DNA of 52,220 nt from Candidatus Poribacteria bacterium. Its GTDB lineage: Bacteria; Poribacteria; WGA-4E; JAJDTR01. A model generated the notes under the pieces. That model had not been told where the DNA came from. It worked only from the letters and a program-made list of their open reading frames with translations, and ran no database searches. Below are positions 17,395 to 25,412 of this stretch, in pieces. Position 1 is the first letter of the stretch; each line of letters opens with the position of its first letter. The translations under genes were made by a program, and so were the position numbers. The DNA lies in contig JAJDTR010000111.1 of NCBI GenBank assembly GCA_022827055.1, positions 1 to 52,220 on the forward strand, read 5' to 3'.

Positions 17395-18951
17395 ATGAAT
17401 GCGCATGAGAACACCGAAACCACTAAGACACGAATTTCGACACTTCCGAACGTTCGGATTTCGGCGGAGGATTTCGGTCCTATCGTGAGTGGAAGTATAG
17501 ACCTGAGGCCGCTGACTGTGTTCGTCGGTCCGAGCAACACGGGCAAAACCTATCTCGCCACACTTATCTACGCCCTTCACAAGAAACTTCCCGACTTCTC
17601 GCTGCTTCCAGTCATGTATAGTCACCTTGATCGTTTTGTGCAAGATTTGGGAGACGCCAAAACGTCTGCGACAGATGCACGTCCGTGCCAGGTAATCTTC
17701 CAAGAAATATACGGAAAGCTGGAGATCAAGGGGCGGCGGTTCATGTTGACGGATTTACCCGAGCACTTACGAGAACGGTGGCAGATTATTCTCACAGAGT
17801 CTGAGTTGCTGGGAGAGAGTTTAAAGACTGAGCTAGAGCGCTGTTTCGGCCTTCACTTTGTTTCCGAGTTAGTGCGATTCTCAGGGAAGTCGGACAGCGC
17901 CAAGCTTTCGTTGAATGTCAGCGAGGAACGCCAGCCTTTCTGGCATTTCAACATGAATATATCGAAATCGGGTATCACTACAGATGGACAAATCCAAAAC
18001 ATGCTCCTCTTTCCTAATGGAGAGGCTGCCGCCGCAGATTGGAGACACCCCAGATTTCGAGAGTTAATCGAAAAGTCGGTTGATGCATTTTTCGAGCAAT
18101 TATTGTACTCCGCTACTTGGAATGTCGAGCGAAATGGGGCCTATTACCTTCCGGCAGCGCGGAGCGGTATTATGCAGACACATCCTGTTATCGCGAGTTC
18201 CTTGGTGGCAAACGCAGCAAGTGTAAGACCTGACCCAAATCCCAATTTTCCGACCTTACCAGGCGTGACGGCAGATCTTCTGCAGCAACTCATTCTTTAC
18301 GAAGAGGGGCGAGCGTCCGACGATCTCATGAAAGGCCCTGCCGATGCACTTGAGCGTGAGGTGTTGGAGGGACAGATACGGATTAAAAGAGCGTCGTCAG
18401 GCGGATACCCACACTTTGTGTTTCAGCCACGGAAAACGGAGGAGAATATTCGCTTGGCTCGTGCGTCGTCCATGGTGACTGAGCTCGCTCCCGTTGTGCT
18501 GCTTCTCCGCAACGCCATTGCCCGCGGCGATATGCTCATCATTGACGAACCCGAGGCACACCTTCATCCCGCTGCCCAGACCGAGATGGCAAAGACTCTG
18601 GGGCGCTTGGTACGCGCCGGGGTGCGGGTAGTGGTTACAACACACAGCGATTGGTTGCTCGACGAAATTGGAAACCTTATACGTGAAGGAGAACTGGAAG
18701 AAAAGATTGGTGAACCAATCAACGAAGAGCCCCTTCCGAGTTCGCTCCAGCCAAGCGACGTGGGAGTCTGGCTATTTCGCCAGGATAAATCCTCCGCGGG
18801 CTCGACGGTGGAGGAAATCCCATTTGACCGCACCGAAGGCGTCGAACCTGCGGAATATGCAGATGTCGCTGAAGCGCTCTACAACCGATCAGCAGGACTA
18901 CAGAACCAACTCGCGGAAACCGCAGCAGGAGCGAAATACCGGGGTGAATGA
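17395..18951 (+). CDS. AAA/ABC-type ATPase of a candidate defence pair
   Basis: A 518-residue ATPase of the AAA_15/AAA_21 type (SMC/OLD-like). Walker A is G45-P-S-N-T-G-K51-T in VFVGPSNTGKT. After about 330 residues of variable helical insert come Walker B D384-E385-P-E in MLIIDEPEAHLHP and the switch His in VVVTTHSDWLLDEI. This architecture is shared by ATPases of OLD, PARIS, Septu and similar phage-defence systems. AGGAG 8 nt before the ATG supports the start. Its last 8 bases overlap the GTG of a gene with a PD-(D/E)xK-like core, so the two are translationally coupled. Function in defence is inference; I cannot assign it to a named system. Confidence 0.8.
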   Translation: MNAHENTETTKTRISTLPNVRISAEDFGPIVSGSIDLRPLTVFVGPSNTGKTYLATLIYALHKKLPDFSLLPVMYSHLDRFVQDLGDAKTSATDARPCQVIFQEIYGKLEIKGRRFMLTDLPEHLRERWQIILTESELLGESLKTELERCFGLHFVSELVRFSGKSDSAKLSLNVSEERQPFWHFNMNISKSGITTDGQIQNMLLFPNGEAAAADWRHPRFRELIEKSVDAFFEQLLYSATWNVERNGAYYLPAARSGIMQTHPVIASSLVANAASVRPDPNPNFPTLPGVTADLLQQLILYEEGRASDDLMKGPADALEREVLEGQIRIKRASSGGYPHFVFQPRKTEENIRLARASSMVTELAPVVLLLRNAIARGDMLIIDEPEAHLHPAAQTEMAKTLGRLVRAGVRVVVTTHSDWLLDEIGNLIREGELEEKIGEPINEEPLPSSLQPSDVGVWLFRQDKSSAGSTVEEIPFDRTEGVEPAEYADVAEALYNRSAGLQNQLAETAAGAKYRGE

Positions 18952-19424
18952 GATTCTTGAAGAGATTCAGAACAAAGTGAGACAAGAAAACCTTTGTGAT
19001 TCGTGTGAAGAAAGTGGGTGCAAAGCATCAATGGACGGTGTGCCGTTCCCTCGAGTCATCGTAGACGCAAACAGAGCATTTGAGGCTCACCAAATTGCAG
19101 GAAAGCGGTGCGATTGTATCCTATTCTTCATGGAATCTGCCGAAGGTTCACTCTTCACTGTTCCAATTGAGCTCAAGAATACAAAGGTCGACCGCATCGG
19201 AGGTGTTTGATCAATTGCAAGGGGGTGCGGATTTTGCGGATTGCGTCGCACCGAGAGACCGCAACTCCATTTGCCGCCCGATTCTTATCCATGGCCCCGG
19301 CATTCACAAGAGTCAACAGAAGAAACTTAATCGCTTTAAAGTTAGATTTCGTGGGACCGACTGCACGATAGAGAGAAGTCGCTGTGATCGTCCCAGGAAT
19401 CTGGCAAATGCCTTGTCGGAGTGA
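18944..19424 (+). pseudogene. PD-(D/E)xK-like partner of the ATPase, frameshifted
   Basis: A GTG at 18944 inside the ATPase stop opens a frame starting VNEILEEIQNKVRQENL. It has a cysteine cluster C18-x2-C21-x4-C26 and then KRCDCILFF with D57 and VPIELKN with E76-L-K78, which fits a D-x18-E-x-K nuclease core. The frame ends at 19210, but the neighbouring frame continues sensibly as ASEVFDQLQGGADFADCV, RPILIHGPGIHKSQ and FKVRFRGTDCTI to 19424. Removing one C of the CC at 19192-19193 fuses them into about 159 residues (KVD then ASEVFDQLQ). The gene is therefore broken by one base or contains a sequencing error. A cysteine-cluster plus nuclease partner fits a two-component defence module. Confidence 0.6.
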
Positions 19425-19492
19425 CCCGAGCGCCTAAACCGATATACTAGCCGAATTGAGACCTTGTTTGAACAATTGGAGTGGAGGTTTGA

Positions 19493-20887
19493 GTGAGTGA
19501 CAGACATCTATTACTAGACACGCGCATCACGGAGAGGACGCGAAATGCAAAGCTGGTCGTTTCGCCGGCGGAGAAGGATCCGCGCAACCCTCTCTTTGGC
19601 GAGGATAAGCCGTGGGAGCAACGTTTCGACAACCTGTATCCGAATGTGATGTATGACCGGCAGGAGGGGTTGTACAAGTGTTGGTACAGTCCGTTCATTT
19701 CCGATCTTCCCGCCAGGGGCATCGGTTTGGCGGAGCGGCAGCGGAGGGAGTATAACCCTCCGAAAGGGCGCGAGATGGGGTTGTGCTATGCCACTTCCGA
19801 AGACGGGATTGTGTGGGACAAGCCCGATCTCGGACTCGTCGAATTTGACGGGAGCACGGAGAATAACCTCGTCATCCGTACCGTGCACGGCTCAGGCGTT
19901 TTGAAGGAGGATCGTGAGCAGGATCCGGCGAAGCGTTACAAGATACTCACCTCCTGCGGACGGAAGGGGTTGGGCATCTCGTTCTCCCCGGACGGGGTTA
20001 GGTGGGAGCCGCCGACGCTGTGTCCGACGATTAACCCTTATCGTGTTGACGGCACGCATTACAATGTCCTATGGGTCGAGGAGTTGGGGGAGTATGTCGG
20101 GTTCACGCGGATGCGCGACCCATGCGGCGATGGTCCCAAAGAAGTCATGGAGCGTCACGGCGCTTGGCCGCCGCGGCAGGTGGGACGGACTACAAGCAAA
20201 GATTTTCTGAATTGGACGCAAGCCACGGCGGTCATGCAGGGAGTGGACGAGAACCTGCAGATATACTCCATGCCCGTCTTCCGCCACGGGAACGTCTATC
20301 TCGGGCTGCCGGTCATTCACAACCAGCGGACGGATAGGGCGTGGACGGAGTTGGCGTGGAGCCCCGACACGATTAACTGGAGTTTTGTGTGCCCGGGATC
20401 GCCGCTCATACCGAACAGCGATGAGGTGGGAACGTTCGACTGGGGATGCGCCTATTCTTCTGCCTACCCAATCATCCTTGAAGACGAGATCCGTCTCTAT
20501 TACGGCGCGAGCAACTGGCTGCATTTCGGTTGGCGCGATGGGTTCCTCTGCTTGGCGCGGCTGCGTCCGGACGGGTTCGCGGGATACGATCAGATTTCCG
20601 CCAAAGTGCCCGCGGTTGTCACCACCAAACCGATGGCGATCACGGGAAGCGAGTTGCACCTGAGCGCGGATGTCTACGGTGTCGGCTCAGTGCAGGTGCG
20701 GCTGTTGAATAAAGCCGATGAAGCGATGGTTGCCGAGAGCGAGCCGATAGAGGAGACAGTTACGGACGGGGTTGCCGCGTGGCGGAACGGTTTTTCGCTT
20801 GGTTCTGTGGAGAATGAAGAGTTGCGCGTTGAGTTTAGCATGAACGGCGCAAAATTGTATTCGTTCGGGTTTGAATTGAGACCGTAA
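19493..20887 (+). CDS. Five-bladed beta-propeller glycosidase-like protein
   Basis: A 464-residue cytoplasmic protein with GTG start; GGAGG lies 5 nt upstream. The sequence follows the GH32/43/68-like five-bladed propeller pattern: YDRQEGLYKCWYSPF in blade 1, LCYATSEDGIVWDKPDLGL, KRYKILTSCG, SFSPDGVRWEPP, FTRMRDPCG, AWSPDTINW and IRLYYGAS. The last 90 residues form a beta-sandwich also found in the 510-residue paralogues (AEVs such as SVQVRLLNKADE, ending LYSFGFELRP). Such proteins cleave or bind furanosides and related glycans; catalytic acids are not certain from sequence alone. It begins the carbohydrate island. Confidence 0.72.
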   Translation: MSDRHLLLDTRITERTRNAKLVVSPAEKDPRNPLFGEDKPWEQRFDNLYPNVMYDRQEGLYKCWYSPFISDLPARGIGLAERQRREYNPPKGREMGLCYATSEDGIVWDKPDLGLVEFDGSTENNLVIRTVHGSGVLKEDREQDPAKRYKILTSCGRKGLGISFSPDGVRWEPPTLCPTINPYRVDGTHYNVLWVEELGEYVGFTRMRDPCGDGPKEVMERHGAWPPRQVGRTTSKDFLNWTQATAVMQGVDENLQIYSMPVFRHGNVYLGLPVIHNQRTDRAWTELAWSPDTINWSFVCPGSPLIPNSDEVGTFDWGCAYSSAYPIILEDEIRLYYGASNWLHFGWRDGFLCLARLRPDGFAGYDQISAKVPAVVTTKPMAITGSELHLSADVYGVGSVQVRLLNKADEAMVAESEPIEETVTDGVAAWRNGFSLGSVENEELRVEFSMNGAKLYSFGFELRP

Positions 20888-20987
20888 AGCGAGTTTTCGA
20901 ATTTAAGATATTATTGTGAGAAAATCAAACCGAGTATCACTCGAACATCTTGACAAAAGACGAAACAACCGTAACGGAGGTTATTAG

Positions 20988-21854
20988 ATGCGAAACTACA
21001 CGGTATGCATTATTGCCGTGCTTGGCATGGCGTTAAACCTTACCCTATCATTCTCAGCGGCGCACGCTCAAGCAGGTCCTGCGCCTGTGCTCGACTTTGA
21101 CGCCCTAAAAACCGATCAGAAAGGCGGCGATAAAGCTTGGAGAAATGCGGGCACGGCTGGCGGCGAAGTGGAACGGACGGGAAACCCGAAATTGGAAGAG
21201 GGTTTTATCGAGATTCCAGCTATCCGATTCAAACAGGACACCAAATGGTATACGGCGGAGAAATCCGGTTCGACATTCAGCAATGCCGCACCGGGAGGTG
21301 ATGTCCCTATTGTCAACCTTGAGGACTTCACAATGGGACTGCTGCTGAGAATTAACGGCGGCTTAATCCGAGAGGAACACCATCTAGTCGGGCTGCAGGC
21401 GAATCCGAGAGAACAGGTGCAAAACGTGCGAATATGGTTAGACCAAAACGGCGGGGGCTTCCAAAACGTTAGCATCGCCCAGGGCGCTATCGGGGCACGC
21501 GCTGACCTTCGGGTCGGTCAGACGCAGATGTCATTTGATCAAGGCAAGTGGCACTGGGTGCATCTGGTGTTCAGAAGCGGGGATAGCCTCACCTGTTACA
21601 TCAATGGCGAGAAGGTTTCCGAGAGCCGGACGACGGTAAAGTGGAACAAAAAGCATCATATGAACTTGCACGCCATCTTCTCTCATAGCCGGCCGGAAGC
21701 GCATCGAACTTGCAATTGTTCAATATCTGTCTACCGAGTGTATGATCAGGCGTTAAGCGACGCTGAAATTGAGCAAGATGTGCACGGTTCGTTCGCGGTT
21801 GATCCGTCGGGAAAGCTGGCGACTACCTGGGGCAAACTTAAGCGCGGGATTTAG
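20988..21854 (+). CDS. Secreted LamG/concanavalin-like domain protein
   Basis: A 288-residue protein with a signal peptide (hydrophobic core VCIIAVLGMALNLTLSF, cut near AHAQA). The mature part is one concanavalin-A-like jelly roll: FTMGLLLRING, GKWHWVHLVFRSGDSLTCYI, NGEKVSESRT and a tail SISVYRVYDQALSDAEIEQD typical of LamG_3 domains (VYxxALSxxEI). Catalytic residues are not evident, so it probably binds carbohydrate outside the cytoplasm. GGAGG is 7 nt upstream of the ATG. It follows the propeller gene after 100 bp and may be in the same transcript. Confidence 0.8.
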   Translation: MRNYTVCIIAVLGMALNLTLSFSAAHAQAGPAPVLDFDALKTDQKGGDKAWRNAGTAGGEVERTGNPKLEEGFIEIPAIRFKQDTKWYTAEKSGSTFSNAAPGGDVPIVNLEDFTMGLLLRINGGLIREEHHLVGLQANPREQVQNVRIWLDQNGGGFQNVSIAQGAIGARADLRVGQTQMSFDQGKWHWVHLVFRSGDSLTCYINGEKVSESRTTVKWNKKHHMNLHAIFSHSRPEAHRTCNCSISVYRVYDQALSDAEIEQDVHGSFAVDPSGKLATTWGKLKRGI

Positions 21855-21925
21855 TCTCTAAATGGTTCATTCGCTAAGTGTTTAATTCTTACGAGACTGT
21901 CACAAGAAACTGTTCTACCACGCCG

Positions 21926-21949
21926 GTAGGTGCGGTTTCTAACCGCACC
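21926..21949 (+). repeat. GTAG-footed palindrome (GTGCGGTT stem)
   Basis: GTAG, then GTGCGGTT-TCT-AACCGCAC. The preceding 30 bases (ACGAGACTGTCACAAGAAAC and on) are shared with 25203-25237, so the repeat unit is longer than the palindrome. A third copy is at 40354-40377. The rest of 21855-22230 shows no gene. Confidence 0.75.
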
Positions 21950-22230
21950 GGCACCCAACACTAACCATATTTTTTTTGGAAAATAAACCACTAAGTTCGA
22001 TTTGGTACACTCGTAGAAATCCTCTGCCCACCAGCCTTTGAAAGCGCCAGCGGGTGTATAGTAACGCCAAGCCACCCTACACCAAAGCCCCAGCAGGGCG
22101 ACAGGTTGAACCAAAAAGACCAGATGATTAAAACCTCCCCCGAATTTCTTCGGCCCTCGATCGAAACCGTCCGAAACGCAGCTTTATTATACAAAGTCGA
22201 GTTTAATTTGATCAAGGAGGTCCAACACTC

Positions 22231-22920
22231 GTGATCTGCGTAGACGGGGCAAAAATTCGGTTGGCTGAAGAGGGCTACTGTGTGTTGGAGGGATTGCTGG
22301 ATCCGGCGGAAGCGGATCGGTTCAGCGAATTGTCGCGTCCCTTTATGAAGGCGCCGGAGCCGAATTTCTATCATCTGGGAGGAGCGCTGAACGACGTGCC
22401 TCAACTCGCGCCGCTGTGCATTCACCCGACAATCCTTGAGATTGCGGAACACGAGCTTGGCGAGGGGTTTATTCTTGCCAATAACGTGGATGTCACGCTG
22501 ACCGAGCCCGGAGCCCCGCCCCAAGGGCTGCATGCGGACGTTCCGTTGTCTTGGATGCCCCAGCCCTGGCCCGCATTTCCCACCGCATTGCAGGTGTTCT
22601 GGATGCTCACCGATTACACGCCGGACAACGGAGCAACGGTAGTCGTGCCTTTCAGTCACCACGCTCGAAGGCATCCGACGCGAGCAAGCTATCCGCAGGA
22701 GGTTCCGGTACTCGGACGTAAGGGCTCCGCGTTCCTCATGCGCCCCGGAGTCTGGCACCGACGAGGCGAAAACACCAGCCGGGACCGACATCGAGGCACG
22801 GTCAACATTTTTTACCTCCCTCGGTACATCCACCGCCCCAAAGATTCGTGGCCCTTGGTGAAGCAAAGCGTTTATGAAAAGCTCCCGGCGCGTTTGCGAG
22901 AAATGACGAGTTCTGGCTGA
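22231..22920 (+). CDS. Phytanoyl-CoA dioxygenase (PhyH) family protein, short form
   Basis: A 229-residue member of the PhyH family. The iron ligands are H101-A-D103 in QGLHADVPLS and H176 in GVWHRRGENTSRDRHRG, with the 2-oxoglutarate Arg just after. The fold begins with the usual helix and EEGYCVLEGLLDPAEADRF. GTG start with AAGGAGG about 10 nt upstream. It sits between the LamG gene and the first of two near-identical propeller genes, which suggests a role in the same catabolic island. Substrate unknown. Confidence 0.85.
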   Translation: MICVDGAKIRLAEEGYCVLEGLLDPAEADRFSELSRPFMKAPEPNFYHLGGALNDVPQLAPLCIHPTILEIAEHELGEGFILANNVDVTLTEPGAPPQGLHADVPLSWMPQPWPAFPTALQVFWMLTDYTPDNGATVVVPFSHHARRHPTRASYPQEVPVLGRKGSAFLMRPGVWHRRGENTSRDRHRGTVNIFYLPRYIHRPKDSWPLVKQSVYEKLPARLREMTSSG

Positions 22921-22987
22921 TGTCAACGGTTGTAAATATTCCGTAACGGTACCTTGTCTCGATCGATGTCGAACGAGGCGTCAAGCA

Positions 22988-23330
22988 CTTGTAGGAGCGA
23001 TCTCCGAATCGCGACATCAAAATTGTTGGGTTTCGCTGTGCCCAACCCAACCTACGAACTATAGGATTGCTATAACGTACAATACCAGATAGTGTTAATT
23101 GGTGAGCAGATTCGACCCTTTTTTCTTAACTGTAGGAGCGACCTCCCGGTCGCGATCCGCACATCCTTGTAGGAGCGATCTCCGAATCGCGACATTAATA
23201 TTGTTGGGTTTCACTGTGTTCCACCCAACCTACGAACTAAAGGATTGCCATAACGTACAATTCCAGATGGTGCGAATTGATGGGCAAATTCGAGTCTTTT
23301 TCCGTAACTGTAGGAGCGACCTCATGTGCA
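22988..23330 (+). repeat. 178-bp tandem duplication built from REP units
   Basis: Two consecutive copies (about 22988-23165 and 23166-23330) each contain a family A repeat, a compact GTTGGGTTTC...CCAACCTACGAAC hairpin, then AGGATTGC(T/C)ATAACGTAC and a second GTAGGAGCGACCTC. The second copy's final repeat is truncated at 23323. I estimate 85-90 percent identity by eye. No gene lies between 22921 and 23405. Confidence 0.75.
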
Positions 23331-23405
23331 AATCGAACCGACCAAATTACACATGTGTAATCATCATTTGCAACGACTATAACCTTTAACGAGGAGTTCT
23401 ACTTA

Positions 23406-24938
23406 ATGTCAATTAACGAGAGTATGCTGCTGCTTGACGAAGCGCTGATTGACGCGGAAAGCGGCATTCAACGAGAGGTGCATCCCGGAAAGAAGAGTGG
23501 TATTCTCATGGAACCTGACAGGGACAAGCCGTGGGAATATTGCGGGCCGGGAATGAGCAAACGCATTCACTTGTACGGCACGACGCTTTACGACGATCTT
23601 ATGGGGAAATACCGGATGTGGTATTTCGCGCGGATGGGACCGCACTGGCGCGAGGAGGCGGGCAACTATCAGATTCCGGGCTTGTACGTGCCGCGCACGG
23701 ACGAAAAACCGTACAATTGCAACGGCGTGACACACGACAAATATGGGCGAGCCTTTGTGGACAACGACCGGGGCGACCTGACCTGCTATGCGGAGAGCGA
23801 TGACGGAATCAACTGGGTCAAACCGAATCTCGGCATCTTCACGTTTGACGGCAGCCCCGACAACAACATCATCTGGGATCTTCACGGTGCCTCGGTGTTT
23901 ATCGACCGGGAGGACGCGGATCCGAACAAGAGATACAAGGCTATCGGGTTTTGCCGGCGTTACCGCAACATCTTCCTTATCACCTCGCCCGACGGCATCC
24001 ACTGGGACGATAAGGACAACATAGAGCCTGTCTCGGATCGAGGGAACGAGGGCACGTTCAATGTGGTTTGGGATCCCCACAGCCAAATTTTTCGGGCGTA
24101 TTCGGTTATGCGGTTCGATGACAAAGACAAGCGCCGAGTCATCTGCTACACCGAAAGTCCCTCTCTCGAAGGACCATGGAAGGGCTCGGTACCCATGCTG
24201 GAACCGACGCATTGGGATGATGAGATTGGGCGTCGCAGATACGGCGCGTTACGTGCCGAATTTCACAATCTGTCCGGTTTTCGGTACAACAACCTGTATC
24301 TCGGCTTGGTGGGCGCCTTGTATGTGACGGCGGAGCAGATTTCCGGACAGAGGAATCAGGTGCCGTGCGATGGGCCAATCGATTCACAAATCGTGTACAG
24401 TCGGGACGGGATCAATTGGGCGCACGCCGACAGGGAGCGGACAGCGGTCATCCCGCGCGGGGAGGGGGACGCCTTCGACCGTGGCATGATTATCGGAACT
24501 GCCAAGGAACCGATAATTGATGGAGACGACGTGCACTGGTACTACACCGGCTGCGAGCACACGCACGGCGAGGTCGATATGGAAAAACGGGTGAAACGTC
24601 TGGCGCGCGCCACGTGGAAACGCCACCGGTTCGTCGCGCTGAGCGCACCGGACGACGGCGTGGTCACGACAAAGACTGTCCCTCTGCCTGAGGATGCGGC
24701 AGGATTGGAAGTGAACGCGAATGCCGAAGGCGGGCAGGTGCGAGTCGAACTTTGCGGGGCGGATGGACGAGTGTTGGACGGTTTTTCTCGGGAGGATTGT
24801 ATGCCGTTAAGCACAGATGATCTGCGGTGGCAGGTCAAATGGAAAGCAGGGGATATCTCAAGAATCAATGGAGAGGTGAAACTTCGGTTCGTGATGACTC
24901 GGAGTAAGTTGTACAGTTTCACGTTTCGCAATGCGTAA
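23406..24938 (+). CDS. Five-bladed beta-propeller glycosidase-like protein, copy 1
   Basis: A 510-residue protein related to the 19.5-kb gene. Propeller landmarks: KPWEYCGPGMSKRIHLYG, YRMWYFARMGPHW, LTCYAESDDGINWVKPNLGI, NKRYKAIGF, TSPDGIHWDD, FRAYSVMRFDDKDKRRVICY, IVYSRDGINWAHAD and VHWYYTGCEHTHGE. A C-terminal beta-sandwich (from about 425) ends LYSFTFRNA. No signal peptide. GAGGAG 9 nt before the ATG fixes the start. Such propellers are assigned to the GH32/43-like superfamily; the exact substrate is unknown. An equally long, nearly identical gene follows at 25413. Confidence 0.72.
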   Translation: MSINESMLLLDEALIDAESGIQREVHPGKKSGILMEPDRDKPWEYCGPGMSKRIHLYGTTLYDDLMGKYRMWYFARMGPHWREEAGNYQIPGLYVPRTDEKPYNCNGVTHDKYGRAFVDNDRGDLTCYAESDDGINWVKPNLGIFTFDGSPDNNIIWDLHGASVFIDREDADPNKRYKAIGFCRRYRNIFLITSPDGIHWDDKDNIEPVSDRGNEGTFNVVWDPHSQIFRAYSVMRFDDKDKRRVICYTESPSLEGPWKGSVPMLEPTHWDDEIGRRRYGALRAEFHNLSGFRYNNLYLGLVGALYVTAEQISGQRNQVPCDGPIDSQIVYSRDGINWAHADRERTAVIPRGEGDAFDRGMIIGTAKEPIIDGDDVHWYYTGCEHTHGEVDMEKRVKRLARATWKRHRFVALSAPDDGVVTTKTVPLPEDAAGLEVNANAEGGQVRVELCGADGRVLDGFSREDCMPLSTDDLRWQVKWKAGDISRINGEVKLRFVMTRSKLYSFTFRNA

Positions 24939-25039
24939 ACGGGAAGTTCCATTTACAGTTGCACATATTATAATCGAATATCAATTGACGATGACAATAG
25001 ACAATATGTGTAATACCCTACAAACTCGCATGCGCCCCC

Positions 25040-25062
25040 GTAGCGCAAACTGTTAGTTTGCG
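25040..25062 (+). repeat. GTAG-footed palindrome (CGCAAAC stem)
   Basis: GTAG, CGCAAAC, loop TGTTA, GTTTGCG. It shares the loop with 5031-5054. Confidence 0.7.
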
Positions 25063-25160
25063 CATTTCACAATCTAAATGGTTTACTCGCTAAAATTGTG
25101 TGTCATTAGATTAAGGTAGTAAGCACACGCCGTGTGCCGTTAACAGCCTTACATTGACTG

Positions 25161-25185
25161 GTAGGAGCGATCTCCGATTCGCGAC
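25161..25185 (+). repeat. GTAG-footed repeat, family A
   Basis: GTAGGAGCGATCTCC, GATTC, GCGAC. One of several repeats that fill the 24939-25412 gap, in which I see no gene. Confidence 0.75.
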
Positions 25186-25202
25186 CTCCTCAATTAATGA
25201 TT

Positions 25203-25373
25203 ACGAGACTGTCACAAGAAACCGTTCCACCACGCCGGTAGGTACGATCAAGTGACCGAATAGAATCAACCGAGTGGATAACGAGGACGATAGGGATCTT
25301 CACGCGATAGAGATCCCTTTCTAACCGCACCGCACCATTCAACTATAGGTAGGAGCGATCTCCAGGTCGCGAC
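25203..25373 (+). repeat. Nested repeats: family C inside a GTGCGG-type palindrome, plus family A
   Basis: From 25203 the DNA copies 21890-21925 up to GTAGGT, then is interrupted at about 25244-25317 by an inverted double unit of family C (GATCAAGTGACCGAATAG ... CGCGATAGAGATCCC). It resumes as TTTCTAACCGCACC. A family A copy follows at 25349-25373. Confidence 0.7.
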
Positions 25374-25412
25374 CTCCTTATTTGCATTGAAATTTACCGA
25401 GAAAACCACTAA

